Source: Tipula vernalis (taxonomy: Eukaryota > Arthropoda > Insecta > Diptera > Tipulidae). Taken from it: a DNA stretch of 64,000 bases. A program made the position numbers and the translations under genes. The stretch is from contig OY282559.1 in the NCBI GenBank assembly GCA_958295665.1, positions 254,452,461 through 254,516,460 on the forward strand, in the 5' to 3' direction. Below are positions 22,608-33,806 of this stretch, piece by piece (position 1 is the stretch's first letter; every line of letters starts with the position of its first letter). Under the pieces are notes generated by a model, which made no database searches, was not told the origin of the DNA, and saw nothing but the letters and a program-made list of their open reading frames with translations.

Positions 22608-23312
22608 AGGTGGTTTGGCGACTATTTGAGGAGTGGACTAAAGTTGAGTAGAATAATCTACCAGCTCCGTAACCTTCCAGTAGGGTGCGCATCACGTGAG
22701 CTTTTCTAGTCTTGTGATTAGGCAGCTGCGTGATGGGTACAATTGTGTAATAGGTAACCAGTTCACATTGGCACATTTTTGGCCATTTGGCACAGGCTAA
22801 AGTACGGCGCTAAAGGAGAAAACCTTGATAAAAACCCTAATCTAAGGTGGAACAGCATATGCCGATGGATGAATGGCTGATAGGTTAATCAGTCCAAAAT
22901 GTGCGGACTCTGAATACCAGGCACCCTCCAGTTTTATTTGGCCTTGCTTTAGTGAAGCTGGGTGACCTACAGGCGATTTGCAATTCCCAGCAACTCGTAA
23001 GAGTAAAATCAAACGGAATACGGGGCAGGAGTAGGAATATACGGAAGTGGAATAACCCTCTCGAGGTCCTTCGGCTCCAATGCTCCCGTCTTTCTAGCGG
23101 AACTACATGCTGTAGTAAACATCTAGGAGGGAGAGCAATAAGCCCAGATAGTATTTATCACGTATTGGGAGGCAGTATTGTCAGGTTCATTAAGAACCTG
23201 AATATTGACTGGATGGATAATTAAGCAGGGTCCAGCACAATAGATCTTTTAGGTCGCAGTGCGAAGTGGCTGATCGCCCGCACGGCCCTCCAATAATAAT
23301 AAATAAATAAAT
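22608..23312 (+). mobile_element. Short LINE derivative, copy 2
   Basis: 705-bp copy of the element at 14155. It is flanked by AGTCGGTTACC (22597-22607) and AGTCTGTTACC (23313-23323), an 11-bp target duplication with one difference. The uninterrupted right arm of the fold-back element confirms the empty site. About 50 bp present in copy 1 (around 14320-14370) are missing here. The tail is a mix of AAT and AAAT units. Confidence 0.8.
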
Positions 23313-23319
23313 AGTCTGT

Positions 23320-24398
23320 TACCAATTTTACAATCATTTCAAAAAAATTATCGCTCGTCTCCGTAAATTTAATTAATTCTGATGGTCCAGTGACCAAACA
23401 TAAAAACATAATTCTCTGCATCTCTGTATTTGATTTCGACCGTGTAGTCTATATTTGGTTTTAGTTTTAAGGTTTCGCCCAGGCTGATTATATTCGAAAT
23501 TAAAGATTAAACCTCTTTTAGCCGATTTTGTTGGTAGATTTGTTCCTAAAATTTGCATTTCAAAATCACTAAAGCCTGATAACCCGTACATAATTAAATT
23601 GGCCAAAACTGTAAATTTTGATATCAATTTTTGATTTGGTGCTGGTTGATGACGTTCCCATGTTTTATCGTATTCGGAACGAGGTTGTGCTATACAGCTT
23701 GCATTTGTACACTGTTCTTTCAGCACAATTTGTGTGCAGATTGTTGAAATTTCATCGCTTAATAATAAATCTGGATGATTTTTTACAGAAAGGCTAAGTT
23801 CATCATTGGATATTAATGGAAAACGGATTAGTTGTAATAATTGGTCGCATTGTATTCGTTGTTGTTATATTGGAGTTCCGAATAATTCGCATGACTTGTT
23901 TATCCACCTTACCAAGCTGTCCAAGAGTGCGGTTTCTGTCATTTTAGAAGGCAAATGATCAGATTTTAAAATTTCCTCCAAAACATTTGATTTGATGGTT
24001 AAAAATTTATCAGTTTCTATCACACCACCCAGACTACCAATAGTCCTATGGAAGGCATAATTCAAGTACAATTCTTATTGATTCTCTACACTGAATTCAA
24101 GCAGCGTCAAATCGGTACCAGGGATTGTAAGCAAATTCAACACAATATTTTCCAATTTTATATCTCACAGCTAATTTTAACATGTCAGGGCACATTGGCT
24201 CCTTAACGCCGCAAACACTTCATGCGAAGTATCAGCAATTGTTATTAACTTGTTATCTCCTAGTGTCTCTCTAAATTGTTCACGAAAAACCATACTACGC
24301 TTCATGAGCTCCCAAGAATGGGCAAACATTGTCTTTCCCTCGACAAGAAACTGAATGTCGGACATTATATTTCGACCATTTTTACTAATCTTCGAAAT
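23320..24398 (-). pseudogene. BTB-BACK-PHR-like gene captured in fold-back element
   Basis: Minus strand. BTB domain from 24365: MSDIQFLVEGKTMFAHSWEL, then VFREQF and SHEVFAALR; the sequence shifts frame near 24195, with loss of part of the domain, and resumes as CPDMLKLAVRYKIGKYC. BACK-like region: LTLLEFSVENQ, a TAA near 24080, then LNYAFHRTIG, NVLEEILKSDHLP and MTETALLDSLVRWINKSCEL to 23873. After a second TAA near 23867 the same frame continues LLQLIRFPLIS. Then comes a PHR-like C-terminal domain (SKFTVLANLIMYGLSGFSDF, SLGETLKLKPNIDYTVEIKY, FTETSDNFFEMIVKLVTD), in mixed frames. BTB-BACK-PHR proteins such as BTBD1/2/3/6 are cullin-3 adaptors. The BTB call is firm, BACK likely, PHR probable. 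It is unlikely to be functional as it stands. Confidence 0.68.
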
Positions 24399-24404
24399 TA
24401 AAGA

Positions 24405-24655
24405 TTAAATCTGGTTTAATCTTTAATTTCGAAGATTAGTAAAGATGGTCGAATATAATCAGCCTGGGCGAAACCTTAAAACTAAAAGCAAATGTAGACT
24501 ACACGGTCGAAATCAAATACAGATATGCAGAGAATTATGTTTTTTGTTGAAAACCTAATGTTAATTTTATCGTCACTGGACCATCAGAATTAATTAAATT
24601 TACGGAGACGAGCGATAATTTTTTTGAAATGATTGTAAAATTGGTAACCGACTAA
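24405..24655 (+). pseudogene. Inverted duplicate of the PHR-like 3' end
   Basis: The plus strand repeats the gene's 3' end: SLGETLKLKANVDYTVEIKY, then VTGPSELIKFTETSDNFFE and MIVKLVTD followed by a stop. It differs from the left-arm copy by scattered substitutions and includes about 20 bases (GATTAGTAAAGATGGTCGAA) absent from that copy but present upstream of the BTB start, plus a short KPNVNF stretch lost from the left copy. It is therefore the better-preserved version of the domain end, and forms part of the fold-back arm. Confidence 0.7.
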
Positions 24656-25451
24656 AACTCGCCGTAATAGAATGTAGTACATCCCCTTTTTTCTTAAATA
24701 AAATATGATTTATTGAATTTTTTGTATTTTATTTGTTTATTTATCTCCAAAAAATGCTTGCTCCATTTCTTAAATGCGAAAGTGCTCGTGACGAGCCCTT
24801 ATGATTTCCTATCACTACATAAAAATCATTTTAGAATCCCATTTCCATCACCCATGTCAAATTTCATCATAAGCGGTCAATAAACAGCGAAGTTCCACCT
24901 TAATTGGCCACATTCCAGAACTTTGTCAAAAAATCATTTTAGAATCCCATTACCACTTTACCCAAAAATCATTTTAGAATCCCATTTCCATCGCCCACGT
25001 CAAATTTCATCATTTTTTTCATTAACTGTTTCTTAATTACAAACCGTACACTTGCATCAATTTACTGTACCAATTTTCATATCTAGAGGAAAATTACATT
25101 CACCAATGAGCTATGGGAAATGTCCACAATGACTAGAAAATGTACGAAATATGAATATTTTGTTCAATTTATACGCACATTTACCAATCACTTTTGGGAA
25201 TTTGTACATTTACCGGTAAATGTGTACATTCTCCTATTTTGTACATAAGCCGTAACATATATACCTAATGCGTTTGGTAAGTCGAAGAAGAAAACCTTGG
25301 GCAACAAATCCAGTGTCAATAGTGTTTTATCTGCGATAAATGAGCCGTACATTTTTTTTTATGTATTTAATTTATATGAATTTTAAAAATAATTTGGTCC
25401 TGTGGTCCGAAATAAATATTATTACTGAAGTAAATATATAATTTTTTTGGA

Positions 25452-25625
25452 ATGATATCAAAGGGCCGAATGTCGAAGGGCCGAATTCCAAAGGGCCGAA
25501 TGTGTCGAAGGGCCGAATGTCGAAGGGCCGAATGTCGAAGGGCCGAATGTCGAAGGGCCGAATGTGTCGAAGGGCCGAATGTCGAAGGGCCGAATGTCGA
25601 AGGGCCGAATGGGTCGAAGGGCCGA
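25452..25625 (+). repeat. 15/17-bp minisatellite GTCGAAGGGCCGAAT
   Basis: Roughly eleven tandem units, 15 bp (GTCGAAGGGCCGAAT) or 17 bp (with an extra GT), with two divergent units at the left. It lies at the outer end of the left arm of an inverted-repeat element. Open frames on both strands here simply translate the repeat. Confidence 0.9.
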
Positions 25626-26333
25626 TTTTTTTTTTTTTTTTGTTTTTAGAAATATAATTTTTAAAATTTGTTGTTTTAAGGAATATCTGGTAATTTTTTT
25701 TTGTCAAATATAAATTAATTTCTTATGAATTTATGTATTTTATTATATTTAATCTTTGGATATTCTATCGACAAAAATATTGCATTAATTGAGGTTGTTT
25801 ATATTTTGCGTTTCTTTTGGTATTTCGAATGAAAAACATCAATAAAACTCTTTTTTGTAGATCCACCCTTTAAAAATCTTTCCATCCCTTTGTTTGTTAT
25901 GCGTTCGTCGTGTAGAGAAAAAAAATTCATTATCGTATAGTGAGATTGAAAGAAAGCCGACCGATAATTAGGATTCATTATTTACTTTTTTTTTCTAAAA
26001 CAATAGTAATAAACTATATAATGATCTAGAAAATAACATCGTTGAAAAAGAATGAATATTATCATCAGTTTAAAAACATAAGGAAATTGATTTTTTATGA
26101 CATCTTATTAGACAAAATTCTTTTTTCTTATTTAAAATCTGGGTGTTGGGTGCGTCTCAATTGGGTAGGGGTTGACCGTCTATAGCCATGTATCTCTTGG
26201 TCTATATTCCAACGCTGCAACTATGTAGAAACCACCAAATGTGTCTAGTATACCTCCACGTGGTAACACCCGGGCAACGATGTGAAGCATCGGCGAAATA
26301 CTAGAGTCGAGTGCAGTACACTATAAATGAGCA

Positions 26334-27932
26334 ATGAGCAGAACAAATAAGGAAACTAATACCCCAGGTAGTACACCTGTGGCTCAGGTAAATCCACCCT
26401 CTTCGGAGGTCGGTCTCATGGATTCTGGGGGAGATCAGCCATTGCTATACTACAATTATTTTAACCAATCCCAAGACATGTTGGTGAATAAACAAGCTCA
26501 TTTGAGTGAAACAGAAAAGGATAATTCACATCCCTTCCAGAGGAGTAACAAAGTCGCGTATTCTCCGATAAGAGGCGGTAGTCCCTCCATTGGGGCCAGC
26601 AGCCACAACACTCGTTCTACAAACGAAGAAAAGCTTCACAATGAATTGTGTAAAGCTAATAATGCATTAGTTGAAGCCAACAATATAAATAAGCAACTGA
26701 ATGTTACAATTGCATGGATGCAGGAGCGTATGAAGACGCTTGAAAACGAAGTTAAAGCTCTTAAGCCAAAGGAGGACATCGGTTCCACTCCTAACCAGAA
26801 TACAACTCCACAAGAGTATCATACGCATGAAGAAGAACTAGCTCGAGAAACTGAGTGAATTAGAGTTAAAGGTGGGAGAAAAAAAAGGAGACGGAATAAT
26901 ACGCCCTCTCCACCTCAATTAAAGGATAATGTTCCAAATATTATCCAGAAACAACCAAAAAAAATACCTCCGCCACCACCAATAGTAATAGATGAAGTCA
27001 AAGACTACGATGTACTCTATGAAAAAATAAAAACAATAACTGCTACTGATAAGTTTAATGCAAAGGTGATGAATGGAAACACCATCAAAATAAATTTAGA
27101 AGATGCTGAAACATACAGAAAAATGACAAAAATGTCAAATAAAGAAAAACGTGCTTGGCACACGTTTGAAGATAAACAAACCAGACCAATTAGGGTCATG
27201 GCTAAAAACTTACACTCCACGTGTAAACCAGATAAAATAATTGATGACCTGAAAGCAAAAGGATTTAAGGCAACTGAAGCATCGATTAAGCTAAAACGGA
27301 GAGGCAAAGTACCTCTCAACATGTTTATGTTGACCTTCGATACTGATGAAGATATCGAAAAAATTTATCAAATTAAGTACATCTTGGGGTGCAAAGTGGT
27401 TATTCAGCCTCTAAGAAGATCTAAGCTTATACCACAATGTAAACAATGTCAAGCCTATGGACATACACAAAAATATTGCAACAGGGAACCTAGGTGTGTC
27501 AAATGTTTAGGTAAACATCATACCAAAGATTGTGTAAAAGCCCAAAATGTTCAATCTAAATGCGTTCACTGTGGAGAAAACCATCCGGCTAACTACAGAG
27601 GATGCAGCGTTGCTATTGAACTGCAAAATATCAAAAATAAGAACGTGATTGCTAAAAATCCAAGTTTATTCAGGAAACAAGCGGTTAAGATGAACCGACC
27701 CGAAGTAAATCGTAGAGTGTCGGGAACTACTCAAGGACAATTTGGTAAAATGACTTATGCTCAAGTAATGATGAGCAACGGAAATCCAGGAAAAACTGCT
27801 CAAAATGACGATATAAGTCAAACACTTAAATTAATTTTAAGCAGACTAAATTCATTTGATGAGCGATTACAGAAACTAGAGTACAGCACTAAGGGAGCCA
27901 TCCCTAAACAGAAAAATGGCCAAAGATCTTAG
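26334..27932 (+). pseudogene. LINE ORF1 (gag-like) with one premature stop
   Basis: One reading frame of 533 codons broken only by a TGA at 26856-26858; the same frame is open before and after. It encodes a Ser/Asn-rich N-terminus, a coiled-coil-like stretch (HNELCKANNALVEANNINK), a region like the PRE_C2HC domain of Jockey ORF1 (IRVMAKNLHSTCKPDKIIDD), and three zinc knuckles (CKQCQAYGHTQKYC, CVKCLGKHHTKDC, CVHCGENHPANYRGC). Such proteins bind the element RNA and direct it to target sites. The stop leaves the zinc knuckles untranslated unless it is read through. Confidence 0.9.
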
Positions 27933-30545
27933 AATCTTATGTTGGAATGCCAATGGACTGATGCAATATCAACAAGAACTGCAAGTGGTCCTGGACACAG
28001 AAAAAATCGATGTATGTCTCATCACGGAAACACACTTCACTAGACAATCAAACATTAAATTTAAAAATTATCAAATATATCACACTATTCACCCTGGAAA
28101 CACTGCTAAAGGAGGTAGTGCTGTTATAATTAGAAATAGTATTCATCACTATGAGGAGTTAAAATATGAAACGGAAGAAATACAAGCAACTGCTGTTATT
28201 GTCAAATCCAAAAGTAGTTATATTTGTATTGCTAGTATTTACTGCCCACCGAAGCACGCAATGAAAGAAAAAGATTATCTCGAGTTCCTCAGTAAATTAG
28301 GAAAACGATTTGTACTTGGAGGAGACTTTAATGCAAAAAATGTCCACTGGGGATCCAGATTAACAACAACTAAGGGTAAAGAACTCCTAAAAGCTATCAG
28401 AAAATGCAGTTGTGAAGCCCTCTCAACTGGAAAACCAACCTACTGGCCAACTGATCCAAACAAAGTGCCAGATCTGATTGATTTCTTTATAATAAAGAAC
28501 ATATCTGTAAATTATGTACAAGTAGATGAAAGCCACGACTTAAACTCTGATCATTCACCAATACTTCTAACGTTAAGTGAAAAAATCATTCAGAAAGAAA
28601 GAAACCCTTTCCTAGTAAATAATCACACTAATTGGGCATGCTTTAGACTATCGCTAGAAGAAAAAATTAACTTAATGGTTCCATTAAAGACTGAAGAACA
28701 ATTAGACAAAGAAGTACACAAATTTGTAAACGATATACAGCAATCAGCTTGGGAAAATACTCCTGAAATTAAAACGAAAATCAAGGGAAACAATTACCCT
28801 ATGGAAATTAGGGAACTCCTCGCAGAAAAAAGAAGAGCGAGAAGAGTATGGCAACAAACAAGGGCCCCCCAAGATAAAACTCATTTGAACAATCTCACTC
28901 AACAATTAAGAAGAGAGATCAAAGAATTGAAAGATGAATCAATCAGCAACTATTTAAGAAAATTAACTAATGATAACAGTACTGATTATTCTCTTTGGAA
29001 AGCAACCAAAAGAATCAAAAGACCAATAATGCAGATTCCCCCAATAAAAATAGCAGGTGAGAAATGGGCTAGAAATAATGAAGACAAAGCTCGAGAATTT
29101 GCCGAACACCTCGAAAAAATATTCCAGCCACATGAAGACCAAACGTTGGAAGCCGAGATAATAACTGAACAAGCTGTGCAAGAAAGTAAAGAAATCCTAC
29201 CCACAACACCAAAAGAAGTCATGCGTGAGATAAAAGCTAATATGAATACGAAAAAAGCTCCTGGGTACGATCTTTTTACTGCAGAAATCTTAAAAGAACT
29301 GCCAAGGAAAGCTCTGGTGAAACTCACCAATCTTATAAATGCAGCATTTAGAATCAAATGTGTACCAAGCTTATGGAAAATTGCAGAAGTAATTATGATT
29401 CCAAAACCTGGGAAACCACCGCACATAACATCGTCTTATAGGCCAATTTCGCTATTGCCAGTCATGTCCAAACTCTTTGAGAAGCTTCTGGTAAAAAGAT
29501 TAAATCCGATAATCGAGAGTAAAAACTTTATCCCAAATCATCAGTTCGGTTTTCGCAACCAACACTCAACAATTGATCAAGTACACAGAATAACCAGTAC
29601 AATTGAGAAAGCAATAGAGGAGAAAAAAGTCTGTTCAACAGTATTTCTAGACGTTGCACAAGCGTTTGATAGAGTGTGGCATGAAGGACTTAACCACAAG
29701 TTAAGGAATCTTCTACCAATGCAATTTGCTAAGATACTGGAATCATACTTGAAAGATAGGTTCTTCAGGATTAAGTTAGATGATACATTTTCTGAATTGA
29801 AAGAAATCAATGCAGGAGTTCCACAGGGCAGTGTATTAGGGCCGGTTTTATACCTACTATACACTTATGATCTTCCTACATTAGAAAACAATACGGTGGC
29901 AACTTTTGCAGATAATACGGCGATCTTAGCTGTTGGAAAAAGCAACGAAGAATCAACACAGAAGCTACAATCAGCTATAACTCAAATATATAAATGGACA
30001 AAAAGATGGAGAATAAAACTAAATGAAGCTAAATCAGTTCACATCAACTTTACAAACAGACGAATCGAACATATTCCGATTACCATAAATCGGGAAATAA
30101 TACCGCATGCGAACACAGCTAAGTAGCACACGTCAAGAAGAAAAGTGAAGAATTAAGACTTAAATACAGAAAAATGTATTGGCTGATGGGAAGGAACTCT
30201 TCTTTATCAACATACAACAAGCTTCTACTTTATAAGCAAATATTGAAACCGATTTGGACTTATGGTATTCAGCTTTGGGGTTGTACCAAACAGAGCAACG
30301 TAAATATCATCCAAAGATTTCAGAATATGGTATTAAGGAACATCGTTGATGCACCTTGGTATGTCAGGAACAATGACCTTCATAGGGACCTTAAAATGAA
30401 CCTCATCTTAAATGAAATCCAGGAAAAAGCACGGAGACACGAAGAAAGGCTCCGCCAACATGTGAACATTGAGGCAACTGAGCTCCTAATCATCACGAAT
30501 TTAGTTCGCAGACTTAAAAGAACCAAACCTTTTGAGCTGGTGTGA
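27916..30545 (+). pseudogene. LINE ORF2: endonuclease and reverse transcriptase, inactivated
   Basis: Start at 27916 overlaps ORF1 by 17 bases. APE-type endonuclease with LCWNANGL, LITETHFT, GGDFNAKNVHWGSR and SDHSPI motifs (residues about 5-220), then reverse transcriptase (SYRPISLLPVMSKLFEKLL, FRNQHSTIDQVHRI, VFLDVAQAFDRVWH, GVPQGSVLGPVLYLLYT). The catalytic block reads FADNTAIL, with Asn (29914-29916) where Asp is required. The frame ends at 30126. The C-terminal part resumes in another frame from about 30126 (AHVKKKSEELRLKYRKM, then IWTYGIQLWG) to 30545. About 40 bases seem deleted at the join. Both changes should abolish activity. Confidence 0.92.
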
Positions 30546-31209
30546 TGGTCAGTTTAAGCAGCATTATGCTGATCTAAAATCCACAACAAAGATGTGGTTT
30601 ACTTCAATTTACCAAACACTATGGAACGCCAATGGGAAGAAGCCATAGATTAATTTAAGTTAGTAAATTAAGTCAGAAACAAATTGCTCATTAGTCCAGG
30701 AGACTAGATTGTAATTACATAAAATAAATAAATAAAATTTATTTAGAAAAAAAAAATTTAAAATCTATGTACATTTGGTACACATATTTGAAAAAAATAA
30801 CCTTCGCCTTTTGTTATTATATACGAGCAGGTTAAACTACAAAAGTAATACAAATGTGTATACCTACATATATATTCCATTTATATTGATATAATAAGAC
30901 TTGGTTTTGGTAAAATACCTATTATGTACAAATATTTTTTCACTTGATAATACCAAAAGAAACGCAAAATATAAACAACCTCAATTAATGCATTATTTTT
31001 GTCGATAGAATATCCAAAGATTAAATACATATGTATAATAAAATACATAAATTCATAAGAATTAATTTATATTTGACAAAAAAAATTACCAAATATTCTT
31101 TAAAACAACAAATTTTAAAAATTATATTTCTAAAAACAAAACAAAAAAAAAAAAACCGGCCCTTCCACCCATTCGACCCATCACTTTTACTTTTTATTTC
31201 GCACAAAAA

Positions 31210-32630
31210 CACTTTTTAATTCCTTTTTAATCTTTTCACTATCGCTTACCAAATACTAATAATTCAATTCAATTTCGTTCGCCATTTTATATACAAAAAC
31301 CAAACTTCTAGAAAGCACATGACTTTTCCAGTACGAATAGTGTAGAAACATTTGGAACTATTTTATCATGGAAAATTCCATTTTAGTACAGTAAAACATT
31401 GAGGTATTAATTTAAATTATTCTATTACAATCTAGGTGTCGCCAATATCATTTGCAATGCAATAAAACTGGTAGTGACTTCGGTGAACTATGCGCCCCAC
31501 GTTTTACGTTTTAAATGTTACAAACATTTTCACAGTTTAGGAATCTGTACTGGGAAGGAATCTGTGGCTAGGAGAAATTATTTTATACATTTTAGTCCGT
31601 TTTGAAAACGTAGTGCATTAAACATTTTTTTTTTTTATTTAAGTAATTTTATTTTTTTAAGTATGTTTTGAATCTTGAATGTTATCATTTTTCTAGAAAA
31701 TAATCAATTTTTATTTACTTTCTCTATAAAATACGTGAAGATATCGGTGGTGTCTGATTGACCCCTTTACACAGACAATGTGATAGTAAGCTACACACAG
31801 AGTGAAGGCTAACTGAACCATGTTATATTGATTTTAATTAAATTAATAATGCATAAATAATTTTTGTTATTTTTAGGAATTGTATATTTCTTGTCAGTAA
31901 TAAAAATATTATATTTCATTTGAAATGAAGTAACCTAAAAACAATGTTTGTTTGGAACATGAAAATGTAAAATAACTTTAAAGAATAAAACTCAAAGAAA
32001 TTTTGTAATCAAATAAAAAATTAATAATAAAACATAATATTTAATTTAATATCTTCTTTTGTTGATTCTGTGCACAGTGGAAAGTACACAAATTCTATAA
32101 ATTCGTGTGGTGAGAGCCATAGACAAAATAATGTAAAATGTTTAAATATATGAAAGCTTATTACAATTATTATTGTTTCAACTTGATAAAATTATAATTT
32201 TCCGTTTGTTTTAACATAACGCAAGAAAATATTTACTTGTCATCCATTATGACGACAAAAAAAGTTCCCTTTTTATTTGTTAAATGTTATAATAAGATAA
32301 TATAAATGGATTTTATACTTGTTCTATTCTTTTCTTTACTATACGGTTTTAAGAACTTTTATTTTGATGTCACAAAATATGATGAATTTTAAATTATGCT
32401 TTATATTTTTTTGTTAGTTAATATGTATATTCAAGCAAACACCACTAACAAAGTTTTTGATTGAGCGCAAAATCCTCCTGGGAGCAACGGCGTTATGATG
32501 ACCTTAACACGATTTACTTTATTATTAAATAACAGCTTTTTGACATTGTGTCAGTCGAGAAATATGAATGAAACCAAAATACTTGGGCAAATGAAAAAAT
32601 ATCATGCATTGAATTAATCACAGCTTTTTA
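31210..32630. other. No gene recognised
   Basis: A+T-rich DNA with frequent stops. No recognisable protein segment, terminal repeat or RNA gene. Confidence 0.5.
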
Positions 32631-32639
32631 AGGGAGATA

Positions 32640-32945
32640 CAGTCGAAACTCGATTTTCCGGGATCCGATTATCCGTAAACCTCTATTATCCGTGATTTTT
32701 TTTTACACAGTCGATTTTTTTCAGTCACTTGTTTATCCAGATTTTCAATTGATTAACCGCGATTTTTCATTTTTATTTTTTTCGTTAAATTTTGGCAACA
32801 GTATTGTTTCTGTGTTAAGCATATATGTATCTACAAATGTATATTGTGTATTTTTTTATAAAACTGAAAAATTCGATCAACCGGGATCTTTGATTATCCG
32901 GGAAACGTTCGGTCCCGAGCATCCCGGATAATCGAGTTTCGACTG
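32640..32945. mobile_element. pogo/Tigger-type MITE, 306 bp
   Basis: Inverted ends CAGTCGAAACTCGATTTTCC (32640 onward) and the reverse complement of CAGTCGAAACTCGATTATCC (ending 32945), each flanked by TA (32638-32639 and 32946-32947). Internal ATTATCCG motifs occur near both ends. It has no coding capacity and would depend on a pogo/Tigger transposase such as the relative at 47 kb. Confidence 0.88.
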
Positions 32946-33399
32946 TACATCATAATTTATATTTTTTTTAGTATAAAATAAAAGGAAATATTTGAATAAC
33001 TTTTCAATTTCGATTCATTTTAAAAATGGGCTGTTTACATATACATATTTTACTGTCTATTTCCCAAATGAAGATGGATGTGAATTTATTTTATTATATA
33101 GTTCACTTATTTTATTTTAGGTTATTGGCGAATGTAAACCTTACATAATTGTAATTCGCATTGTAAGAACAAGATGGTCACAATATGGCCTTTAAAATCG
33201 AATGACTGTCGGTGCGTTGACACGTATATTTTAATTTGTTTCGTTTAATCTGACGTTTTTATTCAATAATTTAAATCGATAAATTGGCAATTTACGTTTC
33301 AAATAATAACATTTTGTGTGTGGCTTTGCATTATTGTTGTGGTGTTCCTGTATACTGCATTGTGAGTTTATTAGTATTCATTGACCAATTTTTGACTAA

Positions 33400-33806
33400 C
33401 TGTGTATCAACAGCGTGTTATTTACAATAACTCGTACACTAGTTTCATCTATTGATATGGATAGCTACTCTACTGCAGGCTACAATAAACCATTTGGTGT
33501 TACTGTCCGAACCATAATTTGTGGCGGTTCCTGCGGTTCCATCGTCCATTCTAAATACTGTTCAATCAACACAACTGCTTATAATTTAGTGGCAAAGAAC
33601 TCAAACCAGTACCACATTTGGGTTTGCAATTTCCTTCTGTACTGACTTGATTCCAAACAAAGTATTTAATAAATTAGCAGTGAACCAACCAGTTATTGAC
33701 CATGTTGGTGCTTTATCTCATTTGGTTGATTGTATTAAATCTAATGTTGAGGAAATTTTAGATAAAGTTCAACACCAATCAGCTTCATTAACGGCTCTTA
33801 CTTAAC
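33400..33806 (+). pseudogene. LINE ORF1 fragment with PHD-like zinc finger
   Basis: 33415-33640 encodes VRTIICGGSCGSIVHSKYC followed by WVCNF. After a one-base shift near 33635 the reading goes on as FCTDLIPNK and VDCIKSNVEEILDKVQHQ, a coiled-coil-like end. The spacing Cys-x-x-x-Cys, His-x-x-x-Cys and Trp-x-Cys-x-x-Cys fits the PHD-like finger at the start of ORF1 in CR1/Jockey-group LINEs. It may belong to the same family as the LINE fragments at 48-55 kb. No ORF2 is attached here. Confidence 0.5.

Larger units (their letters stand above)
21799..25269. mobile_element. Fold-back element carrying a BTB-BACK-PHR-like gene
   Basis: The 3.47-kb element has inverted ends ATTAGGTATATAT followed by TTACGGCT(A/T)ATGTAC (left 21799, right end 25269). 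Each arm runs inward through sequences rich in GGTAAATGT, then 108-bp repeats (forward 22030-22440, reverse 24836-25010), then a 165-bp unique block (22436-22600 against 24660-24835, nearly identical), then the 3' end of a protein-coding gene (23313-23525 against 24405-24655). The arms meet at about 24403, where TTTAATCTTTAATTTCGAAG is repeated in inverse order. The left arm is interrupted by a LINE derivative. The whole plan resembles Drosophila Foldback elements but with a different cargo. Confidence 0.8.
26141..30755 (+). mobile_element. Jockey-type LINE, near full length
   Basis: The 4.6-kb non-LTR element is flanked by an exact 11-bp duplication ATTTAAAATCT (26130-26140 and 30756-30766). 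It starts GGGTGTTGGGTGCG, with a 5' UTR of about 190 bp, then ORF1 and ORF2 overlapping by 17 bases, a short 3' UTR and an A-rich tail (AATAAATAAATAAAATTT then an A run). The perfect duplication suggests a comparatively recent insertion, yet the coding regions carry inactivating changes. Confidence 0.9.
25604..31185. mobile_element. Inverted-repeat element split by a Jockey-type LINE
   Basis: 25604-25834 and 30949-31182 are inverted copies of each other over about 230 bp (landmarks GTTTTTAGAAATATAATTTT, GTTGTTTTAA, ATATTCTATCGACAAAAATA, GAGGTTGTTTATATTTTGCG). The outer ends share CGAATGGGT-type sequence, but only the left side carries the minisatellite. Without the LINE at 26141-30755, the element would be about 1 kb with no coding content, a MITE or fold-back type. 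No target duplication was identified. Confidence 0.75.

Noticed and set aside
25372..25707. Open frames on both strands through the minisatellite
   Set aside because: They translate the 15/17-bp repeat (alternating short motifs) and need no gene to explain them.
28963..29864. Minus-strand open frames across the Jockey-type ORF2
   Set aside because: Antisense of ORF2; no matching protein pattern.
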